Of a stretch of DNA of 64,000 nucleotides, positions 56,998 to 64,000 are shown in pieces. A model generated the notes under the pieces. That model saw only the letters and a program-made list of their open reading frames with translations. It was not told where the DNA came from and did no database searches. A program made the translations under genes and the position numbers. The stretch's first letter is position 1. Every line of letters starts with the position of its first letter. The DNA comes from Rhodoblastus sp963713695 (GTDB taxonomy: Bacteria; Pseudomonadota; Alphaproteobacteria; Rhizobiales; Beijerinckiaceae): NCBI GenBank assembly GCA_963713695.1, contig CAVQMU010000004.1:62001-126000 (forward strand), read 5' to 3'.

Positions 56998-57021
56998 GCC
57001 GCGCCATCGAGCGACATGACG

Positions 57022-57050
57022 AATCGGGCCGCGAAAGCGGCCCGATTTGC
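57022..57050 (+). terminator. rho-independent terminator after rne
   Basis: An 11-bp stem (AATCGGGCCGC 57022-57032 / GCGGCCCGATT 57037-57047) with a stable GAAA tetraloop, followed by TGCGTTT. It lies 25 bp after the restored rne stop. Confidence 0.72.
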
Positions 57051-57977
57051 GTTTGGGCCATGTTCGACTGTTCGATTTCGCGATCATTGGCGCGGCGCGG
57101 GCCAAGCGACCGGCCGCGCGGCCCAGGCTTTCAGGAGCCGCAAACCCGTTCATGCCAGAACAAATATTTGGAGCCTCGTCTCAAGCATTCGGTCTGCGAC
57201 TAAAGTATTCGCCGCTGCAGGCCAAGCAGCCGGCGTCTGACGCCAAGCCCCAGAAAAGGTACGGCCCCGCCGCATGATGCGCGCGGGGCCTTCAATTCGC
57301 TCACAGGCGAAGTCCGATTAAAATCAGAAGAAGGTGCGGATGAATCCGCTATGTCGGATGATGCTTTCTAACGATCGGCGTCTCCCATCAATATGGCAGA
57401 TTTCGTGCGTTTCCGCTGTATTTGACGTCAAGACGCCGTGCCCAGGCGGGGGCGTCCGAAAGCTGCGAGCTGAGGTGGAGTCATGCTTTCGCTTCCCGGT
57501 TCTCAAGATCGTCTCGCCGGCAAACCCGTGGGTATCGCCAAGTTCGTCGAAATTGGAAGGTCGATCCGCAATTGGCGCGAAGGCGTTTTAAGTCATCCGG
57601 CCAATATTGAGTTAATCGATCGGGTTATTGCGCGCCGCAAGGGTTCATAGCCCCTGGGCGATGTCCTTGACTTGAAAGCGGCTACGCACGTCTTTCCGTC
57701 AAGGCTGCAATGTCATGAAGTGTGACACTTTTTTGGTTCCCGTCAATAGATGATTTTTTATCGCGACCTTTCGTCGGCGTGCTCTTCGGACGTGGCTAAC
57801 AGGGGGTAAATGGTCCTCCGCGGTTGATTTTTGGGCAATTCGCATCGATACGAAACGGCGCGGCTGTCACGAAAGGGTCTAGGAGGCGCGGCATAAAGTC
57901 GCGATCTTTTCCACAGTCCCAAGCCCGAGCTATCAAGGCGCGTCGCGATAGTGGACTCTGAATCCGGGAGATTTTGC
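57051..57977. other. long region without a convincing gene
   Basis: More than 900 bp with only short frames of poor composition. A GC hairpin (GGCCCCGC near 57263 pairing with GCGGGGCC near 57283) lacks a U-run. The GC content is lower around 57,300-57,950. A decayed gene or an RNA locus is possible; nothing can be named. Confidence 0.35.
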
Positions 57978-58991
57978 ATGGGCGCGCTGTCGCGACTCGT
58001 TTCAACCCTGGCGCTCGCGGCCGCCGCCTGTTTCTGGGCGACCCGTCACGCGGCGCCGCGGAGTCCGCGTCCTTCGATCATGTCTACGTCATCATCCTGG
58101 AGAACCACGGTTTCGACGACGCGCTGTTCAACGGGCCGTCGCCTTTCCTGCGCGGGCTGGCCGAGCGGCAGGGGCTGGCGACGCGCTATTTTGGCGTGGC
58201 GCATCCGAGCCTGCCCAATTATCTCGCCTTGATCGGCGGCGACGATTTCGGCGTCCGCGACGACGCGCCAAGCTGCTTCGCCCGGGATATCGCGCCCTCG
58301 ACCTCCTGCCACAAGATCTCCGGCGATTCCTTGCCTGACCAGCTGAAGCGCGTCGGCCTGAGTTTCGCGCTTTACGCCGAAATCGCTTCCGGAGCCGGGA
58401 TCGCTCGTCACCGTCGCGCCGGGCGGGGTCCGGGGCGCGCTTTACGCGCAAAAGCACAATCCGCTGCCCTATTTCGACTGGATCGTCGCTATCCCCGGCA
58501 ATCTCGCGCAGATCAAGCCCTATTCGGCCCTGGCCGACGACCTGGCCGGCGTCGCGCCGAGCGTCGCCTTCATCGTCCCGAACCAGTGCCATGACGGCCA
58601 TGGCCTGCAAATCTGCCACGACCGCGACCAACTGATCGCCGATTACGATTCTTTTGTGCGGGATGCGGTCACGGCCATCCGGGCGTCGAAAAATTTTACG
58701 CGCCATTCGGCTGTTGTGGTGACGTTCGACGAGGGGGAGAGAACCCATTTCGCCGACGCGCCGGTTTCGGATTATTCACGCGCCGTCGGCGGCGCCGAAA
58801 ATCATATCGCCACGGTGGTCGCCACGCTTTGCGGTTCGCCGCGCAAGGACGCGACGCGTTACGACCATTTCAGCCTGCTGGCGACGATCGAGGACGGGTT
58901 CGGCTTGCCGCGCCTGCGCAAATCGGCGCAATGCGCCCAGCATGGCCGCGCTGTTCCAGGATGGCTGCGCGCCGTGAACGGGATCAGTTGA
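57978..58991 (+). CDS. secreted phosphoesterase/acid phosphatase (two indels)
   Basis: A signal-like start (MGALSRLVSTLALAAAACFWA) leads, after a frame change near 58030-58075, to the phosphoesterase motif VYVIILENHGFDDALFN and GVAHPSLPNYLALIGGD. A second change near 58390 gives SLVTVAPGGVRGALYAQKHNPLPYFDW, FIVPNQCHDGHG and VVVTFDEGE with GGAENHIATVV. The enzyme is of the alkaline-phosphatase-fold phosphoesterase family (PF04185-like: acid phosphatase or phospholipase C relatives). Substrate unknown. Confidence 0.8.
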
Positions 58992-59148
58992 GGCCGTTGG
59001 AGACCGACGCGAACTTGTTGTTGAGCTTCGTCCCGACTTTTCCGAGCGTCGTTATGGCGACAACGGAGATCAGCGCTGCGATCAATCCATATTCGATCGC
59101 CGTGGCGCCGGATTGATCGCGCAGAAATTTCATGAAGACCGCGTGCAT
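58984..59148 (-). CDS. Flp/Fap-type pilin
   Basis: A 54-residue gene translating as MHAVFMKFLRDQSG, then ATAIEYGLIAALISVVAITT and a LGKVGTKLNNKFASVS tail. The GATAIEYGLIAALIS motif with the Glu-Tyr pair is the hallmark of Flp pilins processed by TadV-type peptidase. The ribosome site GAGAGGGAAAG supports ATG 59148. No tad/cpa genes are adjacent. Its 3' end overlaps the convergent phosphatase stop by 8 nt. Confidence 0.88.
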   Translation of the reverse strand: MHAVFMKFLRDQSGATAIEYGLIAALISVVAITTLGKVGTKLNNKFASVSNGLN

Positions 59149-59547
59149 GTCTTTCCCTCTCAACCCGCTAAAGGTCGCCGGGCCGCCTTGATAACGTAAT
59201 GTCAGGTTGTAGACGTCGGTTGCTACCCGACGGTTAATCGGACTCTGAAAAACAGTAAATGACCCGCGGAAACCGCGCGAGCCGCTGAAAATGGTTAAGG
59301 CGCGCGCATTCGCAACGCTGAAATTAGAGGAAACAGCCTAACCTAGCGTTAATCGCAGGAAACAGGCGGCCCCGAACTCGAGAGGGCGGTGAGAACGGGG
59401 CCGCCTTGACCGCCAGGCCCGGTTCGCCGCGGGAGATGGCGTCCGCGCCGCACGGGATTGACGATGCTTTTCGCGCGACGGGCGACTGCCACGCCGGGGC
59501 GAATTCGTGTTAGGACTGCTGGTCTCGGCGGCGGGGTCGCTCAGATG
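59149..59547. other. intergenic region with GC-rich hairpin
   Basis: It separates the divergent Flp pilin and ModE-type genes. An 11-bp inverted repeat (59364-59374, AGGCGGCCCCG; 59396-59406, CGGGGCCGCCT) with a 21-nt loop lies in it, without a U-run. No gene is seen; a promoter for the pilin must lie here. Confidence 0.4.
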
Positions 59548-59570
59548 CGTTATGTGAGTGAGTTACATAT
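59548..59570. promoter_or_regulatory. imperfect palindrome upstream of the ModE-type gene
   Basis: TATGT (59551-59555) and ACATA (59565-59569) are inverted with a 9-bp spacer in CGTTATGTGAG...TTACATATTG. It resembles a molybdate-responsive Mo-box (CGNTATATA-N6-TATANCG type) but is imperfect. Autoregulation is a possibility only. Confidence 0.3.
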
Positions 59571-59628
59571 TGAGCGAAATCGCGGGCCGGGGCAAGCAAT
59601 TTTTCGCGCGCGGCCAATCGGGGCGGAA

Positions 59629-60422
59629 ATGACGGGACACAAGATCAACGCGCTGCTGGCTCTGCATAGCGAGGGCCGCTTCCTGGTGGGGCGCGAGCGC
59701 GTAAAACTTCTCGAAAAGGTGGCGGAGCTGGGCAGTATCGCCAAGGCCGCCAAGGCGACGGGTTTCAGCTACAAGACCGCCTGGGATTCGGTCAACGCGG
59801 TCAATAACCTGCTGCCGACGCCGGCCTTCCTGACCCGGCCGGGCGGCCGGACCGGCGGCGGCGCGGAAGTCACGGAGGAGGGGCGGCGGCTGATCGCCAC
59901 CTTCCACCGCCTGGAGGAAAAGCTGTCGCGCATTTCCAACCTGATCGCCGAGGAAGGCCTCGAAGGGACAGGAAGAGGCGTTGCTCTGGGCGGTCGGCGC
60001 GCCGGATATCCGCGCGCAACGTCTTCCAGACCGAGGTCATGCACGTCAAGAGGTGGCCTGTCGATGTCGAAGTGACGCTGAAAGTGGCTGAGGACCGTCA
60101 CATTCTCGCGATCATCACCAACGAGGGCGCCGAGGATCTGGGGCTCGAGCCGGGCCGCAAGGTTCTGGCGCTGGTCAAATCCTCGTTCATTCACCTTTAC
60201 GCGGTCGAACATGCGCCGGCGGAGGGGAAAAACTGCTTCATCGGCGAAGTGACCGAGCGCACCGACGCGGAGCGCAATAGCGAAATCCTGCTCGACATCG
60301 GCCAGGGCAAGACGCTGCATGCCGTCATCCCGCGCCAGATCGCCGAGGATCTTGCGCTTGAACGTGGCGGCAAGGCGGCGGCGAGTTTCGACGCCAGCCA
60401 CGTCATCCTCGCGGTCAACTGA
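59629..60422 (+). CDS. modE: ModE-family molybdate-dependent regulator (indels in the middle)
   Basis: ModE senses molybdate and represses molybdate uptake genes. The N-terminal winged helix reads LVGRERVKLLEKVAELGSIAKAAKATGFSYKTAWDSVNAVNN, then GRTGGGAEVTEEG. After indels near 59967-60008 the two MOP/TOBE domains follow: ISARNVFQTEVMHVKRWPVDVEVTLKV, and HTRTDAER-like EVTERTDAERNSEILLDIGQGKTLHAVIP. The start at 59629 has GCGGA upstream. The family assignment is clear; the symbol is by family. Confidence 0.85.
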
Positions 60423-60575
60423 CGCCTTCCAGCGCCGCGTGCTCGCGGCCGACGCCCGAAAAACGCCTTGGGGAGGCCTTTTTTCGGCTTCGTTAAAATT
60501 TGAACTTCATTGGCGGTGCAATCTTTGCGTGTAGGCCTGCAGGATTGCGCGGTTCAACTCTGGCAGAGCGCCGCC

Positions 60576-60782
60576 ATGCCCCAATTGTCTTTCACGACTT
60601 CGAACTTCGACCTCGCCGTGACCAAGCTTTCGTCCGGCGCGACCGTGCGCTACACGGGGCCGCATCAAGGCGCATTCCGCTTTGAAAGCATGCGGATCGC
60701 CGCGTTGAAGGCGGCGCGCGAAGGCGGGCGGGAACCCGACCTGAGCGTTGAAGCCTTGCGGCGGTTTTTCACTTATCACTGA
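60576..60782 (+). CDS. hypothetical small protein
   Basis: A 68-residue product, MPQLSFTTSNFDLAVTKLSSG... to LSVEALRRFFTYH. No signal, TM helix or known domain is recognised. It ends 14 bp into the 3' end of the convergent esterase gene. Confidence 0.4.
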   Translation: MPQLSFTTSNFDLAVTKLSSGATVRYTGPHQGAFRFESMRIAALKAAREGGREPDLSVEALRRFFTYH

Positions 60783-61680
60783 GATGCAAGCTGGCGAGAT
60801 GCTTGACGCGCCGGCGGATGAAGGCGCCCGCCTGGGCCAGCGCCCGGCGTCCGGCTCCAGCCCCGCGTTCCACACCGGCCAGGCGTGGATCATGCGCGGC
60901 CAGATCTCGAGCGTCACCTCGACTTCGGCGGCTCCCGCGGCGGCGGCGAGGCGCGTTGAAATCCGCAAGCAGGGTCTCGGCGGACCCGACCTGGATCAGC
61001 AGCGGCGGCAGGCCGCGCAATTCTGCATATAGGGCCGAAAGGCGCGGGTCCCGGCGATCCATTCCCTGGGGGGCGTAGGCCTCCGCCAATTCCTCCAGAT
61101 AGGCTTCGTGAATCAAAGGGTCTTCGGCGTCCTTGGTCGCCAGGGTCATCCCGGACATGGTCATGTCTGTCCAGGGCGAGGCGAGCCAGGCGCAGCCGGG
61201 CAGGTCCTCGCCGGCGTCGCGCAGATGCTGCAGCAGCGCCAGCACGAGGCCGCCGCCGGCGCTGTCTCCTCCCAAAGCGATTTTTTGGGCCGGGACGCCC
61301 AGGGCGCGCAAAAAACGCCACGCGGTCAGGGTGTCGTCGAAAGCGGCGGGGAAGGGGTGTTCGGGCGCGAGCCTGTAGCCCACGGCCAGCGTCCGCGATC
61401 CCGCCGCGCGGCCGGCTTCCGTAACCATGCGGCGATGGCTCAGAATCGAGCCGGAACAATAGCCGCCGCCGTGGAAAAACATCAGCACGCGCTCGGGGTC
61501 GCCGCCCTCGACGAACGACCATTCGCCGGCGATCCCGTCGATATCGGCCTTCTCAAGCCGGACGTCGGCGGCAGGCGGCCAATGCGAGCCGATTTCATCG
61601 AGGCGGTTGCGGCGCTCCTGCCAGCTGACAGGACGCGGCTTCGAGCCGAGCAGGGCGCGTATCGAGTCGATTTCGTCCAT
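60769..61680 (-). CDS. alpha/beta hydrolase, HSL-type esterase (two indels)
   Basis: A hormone-sensitive-lipase-like esterase with the oxyanion motif FFHGGGYCSGS, YRLAPEHPFPAAFDD and the nucleophile GGDSAGGGLVLALL. The region around DFNAPRRRRG changes frame: the family sequence STRLAAAAGAAEVEVTLEIWPRMIHAWPVW (with the catalytic His) is in a second frame, and the end (AGAFIRRRVKHLASLHLSDK) returns to the first. Two single-base indels near 60,880-60,990 explain this. Start MDEIDSIRALLG at 61680. Substrate unknown. Confidence 0.85.
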   Translation of the reverse strand: MDEIDSIRALLGSKPRPVSWQERRNRLDEIGSHWPPAADVRLEKADIDGIAGEWSFVEGGDPERVLMFFHGGGYCSGSILSHRRMVTEAGRAAGSRTLAVGYRLAPEHPFPAAFDDTLTAWRFLRALGVPAQKIALGGDSAGGGLVLALLQHLRDAGEDLPGCAWLASPWTDMTMSGMTLATKDAEDPLIHEAYLEELAEAYAPQGMDRRDPRLSALYAELRGLPPLLIQVGSAETLLADFNAPRRRRGSRRSRGDARDLAAHDPRLAGVERGAGAGRRALAQAGAFIRRRVKHLASLHLSDK

Positions 61681-61766
61681 GGCGCCGCCTCCCCGCGATC
61701 TTTGTCCTGGCCGGAACAAATTTCGCGACGATTGGGTCCATCACGGGTTCGTGCGGAGGCTTGGCC

Positions 61767-63206
61767 TCAGAACGTCACCCGCAGGCCGGCGTAGACCGAG
61801 AGCGGCTGCGCCGGCGTGACGCTGCGCGCGTCGGTGAAGGCGTTGAAGATCGAATTGGTTTCGAAAAAAGTTCCGTAAGTATAGTAGCGCCGGTTCAGCA
61901 GGTTATCGACGCGGCCGTAGAATTCCATCTGGTCGTTGATCTTGTAGGCGCCGTTGATGCGAGACGGTGAAATAGGCGGGCAGCGCGGGCTGCTGGTTCG
62001 AGGCGTCGCCCGCAAAGCGCTGGGGACCGGTGAACAGCAGGTCGGTCCCGACATGCGCCTTGGAGGAAATCTCGTAATCAAGGCCCAGCTTGGCGCGATG
62101 GCGCGGGATCATCGGAATCTGGTCGCCCGGCTTGACGTAAATCAGCCCGTTCGCGTCGGCCGAGGGGCTGTTGGAGGCGAGCGCGAGCGAAGACTGCGGA
62201 AGGTCGCGTCGATATAGGCGTAGCTGGCGTGCAGCGTCACCGGCCCCTTCTTGTAGTTGAGGCTCGTCTCTATGCCCTGGCGCTGGGTGTCGCCGACATT
62301 GGCGAAATAGCCAAAACCCTGCTGGAACGGGGCGGGCAGGTTCATGATGTCGTTCTGGCTGAACGTGTGGAAGGCGCCGAGCTTCCAGCCGAGCGAGCCC
62401 CAGTCGTTGGCCAGCTCATGCTGGCCGCGCAGGCCCGCCTCGTAGGTGCGCGCCACCACCTGCTTGAGGCTGGGATCGGCGACGAGAAAGCTCGCGAGGA
62501 TGCAGGGCTGGTTCGGATTGGCGCAGCCAAGCTCCAGCGGCGTCGGGGCGCGGTTGGACTCGGCGTAGGAGCCATAGGCCTGAAGCTCTGAGGTGATCTT
62601 CCAGGTCAGGCCGACGACGGGGTTGATATGAGTATATTCGTGCTCGCCGTTGACGTTGCCGCCGAGCTGGTCGAACAGCGAAATGGAGGCGATGTTAAGT
62701 CGCGCGCCACCGGAAAGCGTCAGCTTGTCGGAAACGTCGAACGCGTCGAGCGCGTTGACGCCGAGATAGCGGTTGAAGGAATTGACGGACACCGGCCCGT
62801 CGGTCGCCGGGCTTCCGCTGGTCCCGAGGAAAGTTCCGGAACCGGAGATGACGTAGTTCGGCTGGATCGTGCCGAGTTCGGCCGAGGCGCCGAAATTGGT
62901 CATGCCGTAATCGAAGCTCGCGCCAAAACTCGCATGGTTCTTGTAGCCGAAGAGCGTGTCGCTGTTGGACACGAGAAAACTCGTCCCGAGGCTGGTCGTC
63001 AGCACCGAGGTGCGGTCGATCTCGCCGAGCACGGCGCCGGCGGGGAACGTGTTGGGAAGCTGCTGGCCATTGAGGCCGTTGGCGGGCGAAACCGTTCCAT
63101 TGCCGTTGCCGTAGCAGAGCAGCGTCGGATCGGCGCAGGCCTGCACATTGGTGGGATTGCCGTCCACCGTGTGCTGCACGAAGCGGCAGCAATTGGTGAT
63201 GTTTCT
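61767..63206 (-). pseudogene. TonB-dependent receptor, C-terminal beta-barrel fragment (5' part missing)
   Basis: The frame begins at a CCRFVQHTVDGNPTNVQACADPTLLCYG region and continues through barrel strands: FGASFDYGMTNFGASAEL, GARLNIASISLFDQLGG, PVVGLTWKITSELQAYGSYAESNRAPTPLELGCA and AGLRGQHELANDWG. After two indels (near 62190 and 61960) it ends VDNLLNRRYYTYG and SVYAGLRVTF, a typical receptor C-terminus. The signal, TonB box and plug domain are absent. A second, similar receptor fragment faces it head-to-head. Confidence 0.85.
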
Positions 63207-64000
63207 ATGCCCTGCTTCGACTACAGTACGTATTGCTGCCGCTTCGTGCAGAACACGCAGGACGGCAACCCGACCAATGTGCAGCAATGCGCCGATCCGA
63301 CGCTGCTGTGCTTCAACGACACGGTCACCCCGCCAACGGCCTGAACGGCCAGCAGCTCCAGACCAGCAGCATCCCCAATCCCAACAACTTGCCGCTGGGC
63401 GAAATCGACCGCACCTCGACCCTGACCACCAGCCTCGGGACCAGTTTCCTGCTTTCCAACAGCGATACGCTGTTCGGCATGAAGAACCACGCCAGCTTCG
63501 GCGCGAGCTTCGACTACGGCATGACCAGTTTCGGCGCCTCGGCCGAACTGGGCGTCGTGCAGCCGAACTATGTCGTGCAAGGCTCGGGCGTTTACCTCGG
63601 CCCCAGCGGCAATCCGGTCAGCGACGGGCCGGTCGACGTGCAGTGCGATCAACCGCTATCTCGGCGTCAACGCCCTCGACGCCCTCGACCTTTCCGACAA
63701 GCTGACCCTCTCGGCGGGCGCGCAGCTCAATGTGGCCTCGATCTCGCTGTTCGACCAGCTCGGCGGCGGCGTAAGCGGCGAACATGAATATACCCATATC
63801 AACCCGGTCGTCGGCCTGACCTACAAGGTCACGTCGGAGCTTCTGGCTTACGCCTCCTTCGCCCAATCCAACCGCGCCCCGACGCCTTTGGAGCTTGGCT
63901 GCGCCAATCCGCTGCAGCCCTGCATTCTCGCCAGCTTTCTCGTCTCCGACCCCAACCTGCAACAGGTCGTGGCCACCACCTGGGAAGCGGGCTTTCGCGG
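63207..64000 (+). pseudogene. TonB-dependent receptor fragment, paralogue of the previous gene (runs off the window)
   Basis: It begins at CFDYSTYCCRFVQNTQDGN, the same point as the minus-strand fragment, so its 5' part is missing as well. It shows FGASFDYGMTSFGASAEL, FDQLGGGVSGEHEYTHINPVVGLTYKVTSELLAYASFAQSNRAPTPLELGCA and QQVVATTWEAGFRG at the edge. Frame changes occur near 63,325 and 63,645. Divergence from the other arm shows distinct paralogues. The TonB plug is absent. The substrate is unknown. Confidence 0.83.

Noticed and set aside
57263..57290. GC hairpin near 57,270 as a terminator
   Set aside because: It has no U-run and no gene ends nearby in its direction; the rne terminator at 57022-57050 is better supported.

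Overview
The window is GC-rich DNA from an alphaproteobacterium, most likely Rhizobiales. Several gene orders point there: tatABC-serS-surE-pcm-nlpD, accB-accC-(insert)-aat-DUF2155-NDUFA12-like, trpG-trpD-trpC-moaC-moeA, and rne-amiC-mrcA-prfB. A class II (B12-dependent) ribonucleotide reductase and an NDUFA12-type complex I accessory subunit agree with this. I cannot name the genus from the sequence alone.

Layout. 1-9,030 is an accessory, defence-like island. On the minus strand an HNH nuclease and a methyltransferase-HNH fusion (overlapping starts) lie upstream of a vWA / PP2C phosphatase / protein kinase triad (TerY-P type) that ends in a small exported HNH protein; these four overlap by ATGA. 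On the plus strand a small protein is coupled to a TIR-like effector, followed by a minus-strand ImmA/IrrE-type metallopeptidase and a small basic protein. 9,240-20,864 holds nrdJ with candidate NrdR boxes, lrgAB, the NDUFA12-like gene, a DUF2155 gene, aat, a histidine kinase/response regulator pair and accBC. 21,135-28,101 is the Tat system, serS, surE, pcm and nlpD. 28,242-31,317 is an accessory patch with a glycosyltransferase, a polysaccharide deacetylase and an IS630-family element. 31,518-35,753 is moeA-moaC-trpCDG. 35,924-45,747 has an A-type Fe-S carrier, an FkbM methyltransferase and a complete biotin set (bioC, bioH, bioF, bioB, bioA, bioD) interrupted by a glycine-rich Hint-domain protein and a sulfotransferase remnant. 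45,842-57,050 has a small membrane protein, a Na/Pi cotransporter, prfB, mrcA, amiC and rne. 57,978-64,000 has a phosphatase, a lone Flp pilin, a ModE-type regulator, an esterase and two head-to-head TonB-receptor fragments.

How the genes work together. The chromosomal blocks cover dNTP supply, fatty-acid and biotin synthesis (biotin is the AccB cofactor made by the bio genes here), Tat export, peptidoglycan synthesis and splitting (mrcA, amiC, nlpD), tryptophan and molybdenum cofactor synthesis, and RNA decay. The first 9 kb looks like anti-phage or stress machinery combining phosphosignalling, DNA modification and cleavage, and a TIR-like effector.

Quality warning. Many genes, including essential ones (accB, prfB, mrcA, rne, bioF), are broken by single-base indels, most often one extra base in a short G/C run. 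The pattern looks like uncorrected sequencing error, so I describe these as one gene with indels. The only clearly programmed frameshift is the prfB site; the IS630 A8 run may be another. I saw no rRNA, tRNA or CRISPR array.
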